Positions 52,855 through 62,274 of a stretch of DNA of 64,000 nt are shown here, piece by piece. The DNA comes from JALORV01 sp963775635 (lineage in GTDB: Bacteria > Pseudomonadota > Gammaproteobacteria > Burkholderiales > Burkholderiaceae_F). The translations under genes and the position numbers were made by a program. The notes under the pieces are model-generated. The model was given only the letters and a program-made list of their open reading frames with translations. It had not been told where the DNA came from and made no database searches. Each line of letters starts with the position of its first letter. Position 1 is the stretch's first letter. The stretch spans positions 192,875 through 256,874 of the forward strand of contig CAVZJO010000010.1 in the NCBI GenBank assembly GCA_963775635.1, read 5' to 3'.

Positions 52855-53421
52855 ATGGGAATACGTACGGCCGTGCTGGCCATCGCTATTCTCTTTTCGT
52901 GCGCCCCGGCGGCCGCGGTGCCGACCGAGCCACAGCGGGCCGCGCGCTGGGACGCGCTGCTGGAATCGAGGACCGATGCCAAGGGCGCGACGACATACTG
53001 GGGGATGGAGGCGAACTACGAGATCGTCGGTCCGGGAATGACCGCATTCCTGCTGCGCCGTGACGACGGTGCTATCGGTCCGCCGATGATTCGCGTTGCC
53101 TATGTCAGCGATTCGTGGATCAATGTTCGAAGCGTGACCTTCACCGTCGGAGAAAGAACCTACGGACCGTACACCGACATCTACGACACTCCCGGCCGAA
53201 TCAAGGTCGACGCCTCGACCGTGGTCGAGACTCTGCTGTTTCCGATCGACTCGGAAGAAAAGTGGCGCATGGTCGAAGGCATCGGGGAGGCGGACGAACT
53301 CGGACGTCCCGTGATCCTCGTGTTCGACGGCGATACGCGCTACGGCGTGGAACTGGATCGCGCGACCAAGCGCGCGACCGGCAGCGTCGTTCGCGCCTTC
53401 CGCAGGCTGCAGGCCAAATGA
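52855..53421 (+). CDS. secreted protein of unknown function
   Basis: 188 residues beginning MGIRTAVLAIAILFSCAPAA, a Sec signal with cleavage near AAAVP. A GGGAGG ribosome site sits directly upstream, which sets the start. The mature part is a beta-rich domain: NYEIVGPGMTAFLLRR, SWINVRSVTFTVGERTYGP and GRPVILVFDGDTRYGVELD. No family recognised. It is ten bases from the convergent TIR gene. The 241 bases before it hold no gene that I can see. Confidence 0.7.
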   Translation: MGIRTAVLAIAILFSCAPAAAVPTEPQRAARWDALLESRTDAKGATTYWGMEANYEIVGPGMTAFLLRRDDGAIGPPMIRVAYVSDSWINVRSVTFTVGERTYGPYTDIYDTPGRIKVDASTVVETLLFPIDSEEKWRMVEGIGEADELGRPVILVFDGDTRYGVELDRATKRATGSVVRAFRRLQAK

Positions 53422-53431
53422 GACACTCGCA

Positions 53432-55180
53432 CTACGCCCCGCACTTCGGCAGGTTGCGCTCGGCGGTGCACAGATCCCGATCGAACCAGATCTCGAAGGT
53501 ATCGGTGCTCGGTGCTGCGTTGCGCAGCGTCTGAACGGCGACGGCCGCGCCGTCGGCATCCCCGACCACCTTGGCAAGCCAGCGCGCGAACCCGCGGTCG
53601 CTCTTGCCCTGCACGCGGATCTGGCTGCTCGCAGGCGCGCGCGCGCCGACGAGTTCGATGCCCGCCGCCTCGTAACCGGCGACCCGCAGGCGAACAGCGA
53701 GCGCTTCGGCGATCGGCCGTTGCGCTTCGTTGGCGATCTGAATGAAGGCGACCGGCCGCCGTTCGGCCGCGCCGGCGAGCAGCGTCTGCACCTTTTCTGC
53801 CTGCGCGGCCGTGTTCTCGCCGATCGGCTTAGCAAGCTTCAGCAGGCGCTCGATGTCACCGCGGTGGACGAGCAGTGTGCCGGGCATTGCCCTCTCCAGC
53901 AGCACCAGCGTGTTGAAGACTCCGGATTGCACCGACGCGGCCAGCTTTCCGCGGCCGGCGTTCAATCGGTTTATCGCTTCATTGACCGCCAGCGGCACCG
54001 CATCCGACAGCAAGTCCGGGTCGATTGCGAGCGTCGTGTTCGCCGTGATCCTCGTCTCGCTGTCGTCGCTGAACATCTGATCGACGAGCTGATCGATCCG
54101 GCGCCGCGTCTCGGGTGCTGGCGGCAACCGGGGCAGCCGCGCGAGTGCTGCCGCCGAGGCGGCGGCACTCGGGTCTCTGATGCCGCCGATCGAACCCAAA
54201 ATTGGTGGTGCTGCCTTGACCTGCCTCTCCGCGGTTCTCGACTCCGCAGGTCGTGCTTCTGCGGGTTGGGCCCCGGTGGGAGCGGGCAGATCCTTCGGTG
54301 GGGCGGACGACACGTCCGCGCGCACGAGGGCGGCGGGCTCCGGCGCCGGCGAAAGCGCTGCAACGCGCATCGACGCATCCGCCAGCTGGGCTTCATCGAG
54401 CCCCTCGCGGTCGTGCGCGGCGCGCTCGAAAGATGTCCGCGCAAGTTCCATCTCGCCGAGCTGGGCGTAGACGTGACCGAGGTAATAGCGCGCTCGCGCG
54501 TTGCCGGCCATGTGCGCCAGCGCATCGAGGTAATAGTTGCGCGCCGCCTGCAGGTTGGGTTCGCGGCCGAACTGCTCTTCGAGACCGAGCCGCAGGTTGC
54601 GCCGCGACTCGCTGGCGTTATAGAACTGCCAGCCGCCTGTCGCGACGATTGCTGCGACCAGCAGGCCGACGCCGGCGAGTATCGCCGGGCGATAGCGCCG
54701 CCGCGGCGTGTAGCGCTGTCGCGGCACCAGCGGCTGGCCGAGCCGTTTGCGCACCTCGTCCGCCAGCGCGACGAACGCAGGGTCGTCCCTGCCTCCATTC
54801 CAATTCAGCAGATCCAGCGCATGGATCTGCCCGAAACCGAGCGGGGGTACCACGGCCTCGATTCGGACCGGCAGCAGCTTGCCGGCTTCAAGCGCACGCA
54901 TCGACTCGTCGCGGACGAAGCTCGAACGGGTCGACGACTCCGACCACAGGACGATGACGACGTGCGCCTCGGTGAGTTGCTTCTCGATGACTTCAGAGAA
55001 CTCGGCGCCACCAGGTAGCTCGCGATCCCACCAGACATCGATGCCGAGTCCGGAAAGCCCCTGCGCGACGTATTCCGACGTTTCGCGGTTGTCGCGCGAA
55101 TAGCTGATGAAGACCTGGGTCAACGGCTGCGCCCGAACCGCCGAAATGAAGTCTTGCACAATGGCTTGCGCGACCCGCAT
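53432..55180 (-). CDS. TIR-domain membrane protein with TPR and C-terminal LytR_C-like part
   Basis: 582 residues. TIR domain about 20-150: QVFISYSRDNRETSEYVAQG, VWWDRELPGGAEFSEVIEKQ, VIVLWSESSTRSSFVRDESM, where the glutamate in RDES matches the NADase position. A membrane helix (AILAGVGLLVAAIVATGGW) lies near 168-187. One or two TPR units (YYLDALAHMAGNARARYYLG) follow, then a Pro/Ala linker and a C-terminal domain with RRPVAFIQIANEAQRPIAEA and YEAAGIELVG. Such proteins may be NADase effectors or signalling adaptors. Confidence 0.85.
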   Translation of the reverse strand: MRVAQAIVQDFISAVRAQPLTQVFISYSRDNRETSEYVAQGLSGLGIDVWWDRELPGGAEFSEVIEKQLTEAHVVIVLWSESSTRSSFVRDESMRALEAGKLLPVRIEAVVPPLGFGQIHALDLLNWNGGRDDPAFVALADEVRKRLGQPLVPRQRYTPRRRYRPAILAGVGLLVAAIVATGGWQFYNASESRRNLRLGLEEQFGREPNLQAARNYYLDALAHMAGNARARYYLGHVYAQLGEMELARTSFERAAHDREGLDEAQLADASMRVAALSPAPEPAALVRADVSSAPPKDLPAPTGAQPAEARPAESRTAERQVKAAPPILGSIGGIRDPSAAASAAALARLPRLPPAPETRRRIDQLVDQMFSDDSETRITANTTLAIDPDLLSDAVPLAVNEAINRLNAGRGKLAASVQSGVFNTLVLLERAMPGTLLVHRGDIERLLKLAKPIGENTAAQAEKVQTLLAGAAERRPVAFIQIANEAQRPIAEALAVRLRVAGYEAAGIELVGARAPASSQIRVQGKSDRGFARWLAKVVGDADGAAVAVQTLRNAAPSTDTFEIWFDRDLCTAERNLPKCGA

Positions 55181-55224
55181 CGCGCCATCCCGTTCAGACG
55201 CGAGCGGCGACTGAGGCGGGCTCG

Positions 55225-58200
55225 CTAGACGCCGTAGCTGAAGCGGGCCTGCCGCACGCGCGCTTGCCCACGCAGGTCGGCGATCAGGCGATCATCGGGA
55301 CGAACCCGCCAGTCCTCCGGCAGCGCGACCTCGGCGGTCCCGCAACCGTTGCTGTAGGACACCACCACGCGGCAGCCGGCACCACCGATGCCGTTGGACA
55401 CACGATAGGGGCTCAAGGCCTCTCGCAGCCGCGCAGCGTCGCCCGCTCCGTCCAGCTCGATGCGCAGGCGCGCCGCGGAACTGGCGCGCGCCTCCGTGAG
55501 GTCCATCAGGTCATCTGCCGAGATTGACAGGCGTTGCGTGAACTCGTCGTAACGTACCTTGCCGGTGACGAACAGCAGCTGGTCTTCCTTGAGCAGCGCG
55601 CGCTTGCGGTCGTAGAGCTCGGAGAACACCATCAGTTCGAGCTGCGCGGTGCCATCATCGAGCACCACGACTCCCATGCGTCCGCGCCGCGTGTTCTGGC
55701 TGCGCGCGGCGACGATCATGCCGGCGAGACGGACGGCATCGCGCGCCTGTTTGATCTCGGCGAGCGGCGTCGGTGCGAGGCGGCGCGCCTCGGCCGCGTA
55801 CTCGCTGAACAGGTGGCCGGAGAAGTAATAGCCGAGCGCCGTTTTCTCGTTGGTCAACTGATCGCGCGTGCTCCAGCGTGGCACCTTGACGTACTCGACG
55901 TGGCGCACGGCACCGTCGGGACCGCCGAACAGGCTCGCCTGCCCCGCGGCCGCCGCTTCGTGCTGTGCGGCGTCGATCGCACGGCCGACGCTGGCGAGCA
56001 GCGTCGCACGGTCGTCGAGCAGTCGATCGAGCGCGCCGGCGCGCACCAGCGCCTCGACCACTCGGCGGTTGATCACGTGCTTGTCGACACGGGCGGTGAG
56101 ATCGAAGAGGTCGGTGAACGGCCCGCCCGTCTCGCGCGCGGCGAGAATCGCTTCGATCGCGCCCTGACCGGTGCCCTTGATGCCGCCCAGGCCGTAGCGG
56201 ATCGTCTTCACGTCGACCGGCTCGAAGCGCCAGCTCCCGGCGTTGATGTCGGGCGGCAGCACCTTAAGTCCCAGCGACTTGCAGTCTTCGACCAGATCCT
56301 TGACCTTGTCGGTGTCGTCCATCACGGTCGAAAGGTTTGCCGCCATGAACGCCGCCGGATAGTGCGCCTTGAAGTATGCGGTCTGGCACGCGACCACCGC
56401 GTACGCCGCAGAATGGCTCTTGTTGAAGCCGTAACCCGCGAACTTCTCCATGTGGTCGAAGAGCTGCGTCGCGACGTCAGCCTTTACGCCTTTCTTCGCG
56501 GCGCCCTCGACGAAGATGGACCGGTGCTTGGCCATCTCCTCGGGCTTCTTCTTGCCCATCGCACGCCGCAGCAGGTCGGCGCCGCCGAGCGAATAGCCGC
56601 CGACCACCTGGGCGATCCGCATCACCTGCTCCTGGTAGACCATCACGCCGTAGGTCTCCGAGAGGATCGCCTCGATCGTCGGATGCAGGTACTCGACGCG
56701 CTGGCGGCCGTGCTTGCGTTCGATGAACTCCGGGATCAGGTCCATCGGACCCGGGCGATACAGTGCGTTTAACGCGATCAGATCTTCCAGGCGATCGGGC
56801 TTGGCACGCTTCAGCAGCTCGCGCATCCCGCGCGACTCGAACTGGAAGATCGCCGTCGTGGCCGCCTGCTTGAAAACCTCGTAGGTCTTCGGATCGTCGA
56901 GCGGCAGCGTTTCCAACGTCAGCGAAAATGACGGATCGAGCCGACGCACGTAGTTGAGCGTCAGGTCGAGGATGGTCAGCGTGGTGAGCCCGAGGAAATC
57001 GAACTTGACCAGACCGATCGCTTCGACGTCGTCCTTGTCGAACTGGCTGATCGCCGCCTCGGTCCCCTGCGCGCAGTACAGCGGACAGAAGTCGGTGAGC
57101 TTGCCCGGCGCGATCAGCACTCCGCCCGCATGCATCCCGACGTTGCGCGTCAGCCCTTCGAGCGGCCGCGCGAGTTCGATCAGTTCCTGGAACTCCTCGT
57201 CATCGTTGACGGCATCTGCAAACGCCGGCTCTTCGGCAAGCGCGCGCTCGAGCGTCCACGGGTCGGCCGGATTGTGCGGAATCAGCTTCGACAGCGTGTC
57301 GCACTTGGTGTAGGGCAAGTCGAGCACCCGGCCGGCGTCGCGCACGACGGCTTTGGCACCCAGCGTGCCGAAGGTGGCGATCTGCGAAACCGCGTCGTGA
57401 CCGTACTTGTGCTTGACGTAGTCGATCACGCGGTCGCGGTTGTCCTGGCAGAAGTCGATGTCGAAATCCGGCATCGACACGCGTTCCGGATTCAGGAAAC
57501 GTTCGAACAACAGTTCGTAGCGCAGCGGATCGAGATCGGTGATTCCGAGCGAGTACGCCACCAGCGATCCGGCACCCGAGCCCCGGCCCGGGCCGACCGG
57601 GATGCCGTGCGATTTCGCCCAGTTGATGAAGTCGGCGACGATCAGGAAGTAGCCGGAGAATCCCATCTTCGCGATCGTCGCGAGTTCGAGGTCGAGTCGC
57701 GCCGAATACTCGGGATGTCGGTCGTCGCGCACCGAGGGCTCGGAATACAGTGAAGCAAGGCGCCGTTCCAGTCCCGCGTGGGCGAGGTCGTGACAATGCT
57801 GGTCGAGCGTGACGCCGGCAGGCACCGGGTAGTCGGGCAGTTGCGGTCGGCCGAGTTCGAGTTCGAGATTGCAGCGCTTGGCGATCTCGACCGAATTAGC
57901 CAACGCGACTGGCACATCGGCGAACAACTCCGCCATCTGAGCCTGGGACTTGAAGTATTGCTCCGGCGTGTAGCGGCGTGGGCGGCGCGGATCGGCGAGC
58001 GTGTAGCCCTCGGCGATGCAGACGCGGGCCTCGTGGGCGCGAAAGTCTCCCGGCGCGAGAAACTGGATCGGGTGTGTAGCGACGACCGGCAGGCCGAGCC
58101 GGACGGCGAGTGCGAGCGCAAGTTGCGTGCAAGCCGTATCGCGCGCATCGCCGGTGCGCTGCAGTTCCAGATAGAGTCGTCCCGGGAATGCCGCCGCGGC

Positions 58201-58683
58201 CCGCTGCGCGGCGAGCGCGGCCGCTTCGCTCCTGCCGGCCAGAAGCTGTGCGCCGATTTCGCCGTGACGCGCGCCCGATAGCGCAATCAGTCCGCGCGAA
58301 CGCGCACCGCGGTCTTCTTCCAGCCAGTCCAGCCTCAGTTCGGCGCGGTTGCGATACTGGTTTTCGAGATACGCGCGCGTCAGCAATGCGCACAGGTTGA
58401 GGTAGCCCGCACGGTCCTGGACCAGGAGCACCATGCGATGCGGGCTGTCGCGATCGGCGTCGTTGGTCAGCCACACGTCGCAACCGATGATCGGTTTCAC
58501 ACCCCGGCGACGCGCAGCCTGATAAAAGCGGACCGCCCCGAACACGTTGGCACTGTCGGTCAGCGCGAGCGCGCCCTGGCCATCGTCAGCGGCCCGACTG
58601 ACGGCATCATCGATGCGAACGATGCCGTCGACGACCGAAAACTCGGAGTGCAGGCGCAGGTGGACGAATTGCGGTGGGCTCAT
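55225..58683 (-). CDS. dnaE: DNA polymerase III alpha subunit
   Basis: 1152 residues, close to the usual 1160. N-terminal PHP domain (VHLRLHSEFSVVDGIVRIDD), the polymerase active site with FERFLNPERVSMPDFDIDFC, the fingers region GPMDLIPEFIERKHGR, a helix-hairpin-helix (YGLGGIKGTGQGAIEAILAA) and an OB fold near the end (VRLAGMIVAARSQNTRRGRM). It is the replicative polymerase of the holoenzyme. The start MSPPQFVHLRL excludes a frame extension of 47 codons without protein character. Confidence 0.97.
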   Translation of the reverse strand: MSPPQFVHLRLHSEFSVVDGIVRIDDAVSRAADDGQGALALTDSANVFGAVRFYQAARRRGVKPIIGCDVWLTNDADRDSPHRMVLLVQDRAGYLNLCALLTRAYLENQYRNRAELRLDWLEEDRGARSRGLIALSGARHGEIGAQLLAGRSEAAALAAQRAAAAFPGRLYLELQRTGDARDTACTQLALALAVRLGLPVVATHPIQFLAPGDFRAHEARVCIAEGYTLADPRRPRRYTPEQYFKSQAQMAELFADVPVALANSVEIAKRCNLELELGRPQLPDYPVPAGVTLDQHCHDLAHAGLERRLASLYSEPSVRDDRHPEYSARLDLELATIAKMGFSGYFLIVADFINWAKSHGIPVGPGRGSGAGSLVAYSLGITDLDPLRYELLFERFLNPERVSMPDFDIDFCQDNRDRVIDYVKHKYGHDAVSQIATFGTLGAKAVVRDAGRVLDLPYTKCDTLSKLIPHNPADPWTLERALAEEPAFADAVNDDEEFQELIELARPLEGLTRNVGMHAGGVLIAPGKLTDFCPLYCAQGTEAAISQFDKDDVEAIGLVKFDFLGLTTLTILDLTLNYVRRLDPSFSLTLETLPLDDPKTYEVFKQAATTAIFQFESRGMRELLKRAKPDRLEDLIALNALYRPGPMDLIPEFIERKHGRQRVEYLHPTIEAILSETYGVMVYQEQVMRIAQVVGGYSLGGADLLRRAMGKKKPEEMAKHRSIFVEGAAKKGVKADVATQLFDHMEKFAGYGFNKSHSAAYAVVACQTAYFKAHYPAAFMAANLSTVMDDTDKVKDLVEDCKSLGLKVLPPDINAGSWRFEPVDVKTIRYGLGGIKGTGQGAIEAILAARETGGPFTDLFDLTARVDKHVINRRVVEALVRAGALDRLLDDRATLLASVGRAIDAAQHEAAAAGQASLFGGPDGAVRHVEYVKVPRWSTRDQLTNEKTALGYYFSGHLFSEYAAEARRLAPTPLAEIKQARDAVRLAGMIVAARSQNTRRGRMGVVVLDDGTAQLELMVFSELYDRKRALLKEDQLLFVTGKVRYDEFTQRLSISADDLMDLTEARASSAARLRIELDGAGDAARLREALSPYRVSNGIGGAGCRVVVSYSNGCGTAEVALPEDWRVRPDDRLIADLRGQARVRQARFSYGV

Positions 58684-58859
58684 GCGGACGATTCTGCCAC
58701 CCGCGCTGCGCGCGCTTGTGGATAACATCCGTGTGTCAGCGATTTTTCGTCCGGGACGTTGATCTGAAACGAGGGAATGAACGGTTCTTACGCGTCGACG
58801 CGTGTTTTCACCATCCGGAGCCAACGGTTATCGTTGCGGCCGCGGTCCCGGGAGCACTC

Positions 58860-59348
58860 ATGCATCGTGTCCTGACTTGCCTGATCGTTGCCCTGCTGCC
58901 TGCCTTTGCCGGTGCGCAGACTATTTACAAGGTGTTGATGCCGGATGGCAGCGTCCTGTTCACCGACGCCCCCCCACCTGACAGCAAGGTGCTCGAGGAA
59001 CGCGAAGCGAAAAGCGCGCCGAAGGCCGCCGCGCGCGCGCCTCGGCCCACGCCCGCCGGCGTTCCGGGCACTTCCGGCGAGATGCCGACCGCTGCGGTTG
59101 CCGCTAAGGAGCGGGCGATCGACGCCGCGGTGAAGGAGATCGCCGCCGCCGAGAGCGACCTGGAGGCGGCCAAACGCAGGCTCGAACTCGGCCGCGAGCC
59201 GCTGCCGGGCGAACGGCTCGGCCTCGCGGGTGGCGGCAGCCGCCTCTCGCCCGAGTACGAGGCACGGATCGCCGGACTGGAGCGCGATGTCGCGTCGGCG
59301 GAAGCACGCGTGCAGAAGGCCCACGCCGCCCGCAACACGGCGCGCTAG
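58860..59348 (+). CDS. exported DUF4124 protein
   Basis: 162 residues from MHRVLTCLIVALLPAFAGAQ, a signal peptide with a GGGAG ribosome site upstream. TIYKVLMPDGSVLFTDAPPP is the DUF4124 start common in Proteobacteria. The rest is an Ala/Glu-rich helical coiled coil (AIDAAVKEIAAAESDLEAAK). Role unknown. Divergent from dnaE with 176 bases between. Confidence 0.85.
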   Translation: MHRVLTCLIVALLPAFAGAQTIYKVLMPDGSVLFTDAPPPDSKVLEEREAKSAPKAAARAPRPTPAGVPGTSGEMPTAAVAAKERAIDAAVKEIAAAESDLEAAKRRLELGREPLPGERLGLAGGGSRLSPEYEARIAGLERDVASAEARVQKAHAARNTAR

Positions 59349-59488
59349 GGAAACAGGCGGGCCGGGTCTCTCGCCCGAGTCCGCCACCGAGCGAGCATTT
59401 CCGGCAGCGAAAGGCCGCTTCCTCGGGTATCACCGCTGGTTATCAGCCGCTACAGTCGCGCCGTCCTCCACGAAACAAGACCGGCCGG

Positions 59489-60046
59489 ATGCTCGAAGCG
59501 CTCGTCGCCACGCTGGCAACCCTGGTAGTCATCGCAATTGCCATGGGTATCGGGCTGGCAGCCCTGCGCACGAGAACGCGCAACGGCGCCGTGTCAGGCG
59601 CCTGGCCGTTCAGTCTCCGCAGGCCCCTTACCGAACCGGAGCAGGACCTGTACTTTCGTCTGCGCAATGCGCTGCCCGACCACATCGTGCTCGCGCAGGT
59701 CGGACTCGCGCGCTTCATCGCGGTGAGGCGCGGCCACGAGGCGCGCGCGTGGCACGACCGCATTCATCGCATGAGCGTCGATTTCCTCGTGTGCGGCCGC
59801 GATGCCACGGTGCTCGCCGCCATTGAGTTGGATGATGCCTCGCATGGGCAACCCGACCGCGTGATCGCCGCCACCATAAAGGAGAAGGCGCTCGCCACAG
59901 CCGGCGTCAAGCTGATCCGCTGGAGCGCGAACGCCATTCCCGACGCGACGGCGATCCAGGCGGCGATCGCGACCGAGCATGCGACCAGCACGCGCACGTC
60001 AGCCACGACTGAACTGACACAGCCCCAGGGATTTCGTCCGGCGTGA
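59489..60046 (+). CDS. DUF2726 protein with membrane anchor
   Basis: 185 residues. One N-terminal membrane helix (LATLVVIAIAMGIGLAAL), then the DUF2726 domain: LTEPEQDLYFRLRNALPDHI, RMSVDFLVCGRDATVLAAIE and LDDASHGQPDR. DUF2726 is PD-(D/E)XK-nuclease-like; here the D...E-x-D pattern in DFLV...AIELDD is seen. Substrate unknown. It is 140 bases downstream of the DUF4124 gene and convergent with the CHAT operon. Confidence 0.85.
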   Translation: MLEALVATLATLVVIAIAMGIGLAALRTRTRNGAVSGAWPFSLRRPLTEPEQDLYFRLRNALPDHIVLAQVGLARFIAVRRGHEARAWHDRIHRMSVDFLVCGRDATVLAAIELDDASHGQPDRVIAATIKEKALATAGVKLIRWSANAIPDATAIQAAIATEHATSTRTSATTELTQPQGFRPA

Positions 60047-60132
60047 GGCTATCGTCAGCGCAAACGGCCCGATGGTGAAAAAATCGGCTGTATGCAACCG
60101 CCCGTAGTACCCGACTTGCGACCCGCTTCAGC

Positions 60133-61686
60133 CTAAGCGCCTGCGCGCCTCGCGCGTGGGTGACCATAAACTTTGAACGCGAGCCAGGACGCATCCCCCA
60201 ACTGCTTCGCCGCCGCACGTGCCGTGCTCGCCGCGTCGGCGAGCGTCTGCCCGCCGAGTAACGCGTTGTAGAACGCGGTCGAAAACGCAGCTGCCGGCTT
60301 GTCCCGAATTGCCCAGGACGCACCGACGAAGGCGCCGGCGCCCTTGCGCAGGAATACATTGGGCCAGCCGCCCCACGCGGTCAGCATGGCTCCGACCCGC
60401 CCAGTCTCACACGCGTTAACGAAGACGAGCGGTCGGCCCGGCCGGAGCCGCGCCTCGGCCGCAACCGTGGTGGTTTCCACTTCGATCAGTCTCGGCTTGG
60501 TGTCGCCGGGTGGCGTCTCATCACCAAGGATCAGGTTTGCACGCTCGATCGACTGATGTGGCGACTCCGCGTGACAGGAGATGTGCAGCACGTCGAAGTT
60601 GCCGGCTGCGAGGGCCTCGTAGAACGCGTCGCGCGTGGCAGCGATCTCCTTGGGCTGGAAGCCGTGGCTGCGCAAGCCCTCCGGCGACGCTGTGGTGAAG
60701 TAGTCGAGTTCGGCACCCACCGGAGGAAACGATCCCATCGGAAAATGCGCGCCGAGGTAAGCCCAGCGCTCCATCGGCAGCGATCGGGGCGGCATCTCGT
60801 CGGACAGCGTGCGCACCAGGCCGTACTCGCACAGGAAACGCTCGTCGATCTCGTCCGACTCCGGGTCGTGCAGGCGCACCAGCTCCCACGGAATGTAAGG
60901 TTCCCAGGACACCATCTGGATCAGCTTGATGCGCGCGCGCAATGGCCACAACACCTTGATCACGTCCGGATCGAACAGCTCCCGGCTAAGAGCCGCGCCG
61001 AGGGCGCGCGCTTCACGCTGCAGTTCCTTCAGATCGTCGAGGCTCTTCAACTCCTTCGTAACGCGCTCGTAGATGCGCTCGACGAACGCGAGCGGAGTAG
61101 CCGCCGGACCGCCGCCGCGGTCGAGCAACGGTTTCGAGCGCAGCCGGCGGTACGGCAGGCCGAGCGCTTCAGAATGCAACGTGTACTCGTAGAAAACCTG
61201 GCCGCTTTCCGTACGCTGCTCCACAAGCAGCGCCAGCTTGTCGTCGTCGGCAAGGTCACGGGAGGCCGCGGTCGCTTGACCCTTGGCTTTCTCGGCGCTT
61301 GCACCCGCCGTCACGACTTCGATCGCAAGGCCGATCACCCCAAGCTCGGTGCCGCCTTGGCGGAAAGCCACCGCGAGCCGTGACACACCCGGGCGGCGAC
61401 CCTTGACGGTGAAGAATCCCGTGCGCGGCTCGCCAGGACGCGGGGGGTCCACCGTGAATTCGCAGTTGCGCATGATCTCGACAGCGTCGTTCTCCACGGA
61501 CAACGAAACGACAATGCGTACTCCCGCCTTGGCATGCGCGGACTGCGACACCGCGAGCGGGATGGCTTCCGCAGCCAGCTCGACCTGGAATGCCACGCGT
61601 GCGCTCGCGCCTACATTGAGTTCGCCGTTGGTTTCCGCGGACAACATGACTTCGATCTCTGCGGCCGGCGCCGGCGCTGACCGCAC
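60133..61686 (-). CDS. CHAT-domain caspase-like protease
   Basis: About 517 residues in this frame. A beta-rich N-terminal region (LNVGASARVAFQVELAAEAI) precedes a segment IPWELVRLHDPESDEIDERF that leads into a CHAT peptidase. The catalytic dyad is visible: His372 in FDVLHISCHAE and Cys426 in LVFVNACETGRVG, followed by FLRKGAGAFVGASWAIRD. CHAT proteases are caspase relatives that cleave partner effectors in bacterial immunity or programmed death. The frame probably once continued into the 61611-62210 segment upstream, giving a longer protein. It follows the lipase gene in the same operon. Confidence 0.85.
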   Translation of the reverse strand: MRSAPAPAAEIEVMLSAETNGELNVGASARVAFQVELAAEAIPLAVSQSAHAKAGVRIVVSLSVENDAVEIMRNCEFTVDPPRPGEPRTGFFTVKGRRPGVSRLAVAFRQGGTELGVIGLAIEVVTAGASAEKAKGQATAASRDLADDDKLALLVEQRTESGQVFYEYTLHSEALGLPYRRLRSKPLLDRGGGPAATPLAFVERIYERVTKELKSLDDLKELQREARALGAALSRELFDPDVIKVLWPLRARIKLIQMVSWEPYIPWELVRLHDPESDEIDERFLCEYGLVRTLSDEMPPRSLPMERWAYLGAHFPMGSFPPVGAELDYFTTASPEGLRSHGFQPKEIAATRDAFYEALAAGNFDVLHISCHAESPHQSIERANLILGDETPPGDTKPRLIEVETTTVAAEARLRPGRPLVFVNACETGRVGAMLTAWGGWPNVFLRKGAGAFVGASWAIRDKPAAAFSTAFYNALLGGQTLADAASTARAAAKQLGDASWLAFKVYGHPRARRAGA

Positions 61687-62269
61687 GGATCGACTGGGAG
61701 CTGACCTCGTCGTTGGAGCGGCAACGTCGCGAGTGCCGCGGTGCGCCGGTTTGGACTCCGGATCGACGCCGCGGGTCGCACGCCGGTACCCGTGCTGCGC
61801 AACACCACAGGCGCACTCAACGGCATGGCTACCGGCTCGCCGATCGCAACGACTTCGCCGCGGGTGTTGAACTTCAGAAATCGCCCAGCCGCTGGTCCTG
61901 CGGATTGCCCAGGCACCGCTTCTGCGTAGCCGGGCGCTCCGCTAATCGCACGCTCTCCGCGGAAGGCGATGCTGGACCCTATCTTGTCCGCGTCGAGTGC
62001 CTCTGCCACCGACGAGGCGCTGCGACCTGCGTGGAAAAGCCGCTCAATCTCCGAGCCGCGGAAGACGTAGTAGTACACATCCTCGCTCCCCGCGACCGAG
62101 CGCACGATGACGACCCATTCGGGCTTGGCGATCGCTATTCGACGGTCCAGGCTTTCCAGGCTGCGGTCGGCCGCCACTTGCAAAATGCGGGCGTCCGTAT
62201 ACCAGCGCACCGGACCTTCGAAGGAGTAGCTGATTGGCCGACCCTCGAAAGCGAATGTGCCTGGCGCAC
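61611..62269 (-). CDS. N-terminal part of the CHAT protein, in a shifted frame
   Basis: From a GTG at 62210 the frame reads VRWYTDARILQVAADRSLES, KPEWVVIVRSVAGSEDVYYY, RAISGAPGYAEAVPG and GEVVAIGEPVAMPLSAPVVL, a compact alpha/beta domain with no name known to me. The same frame is protein-like back to about 62265 (APGTFAFEGRPISYSFEG) but lacks a start there; a GTG at 62267-62269 is in another frame. In the CHAT frame the sequence continues from about 61790. One indel near 61770-61800 would fuse both into one protein of about 700 residues. Confidence 0.6.
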
Positions 62270-62274
62270 GAACT

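Noticed and set aside
55534..56772. 412-codon plus-strand frame opposite dnaE
   Set aside because: Shadow of the dnaE coding frame.
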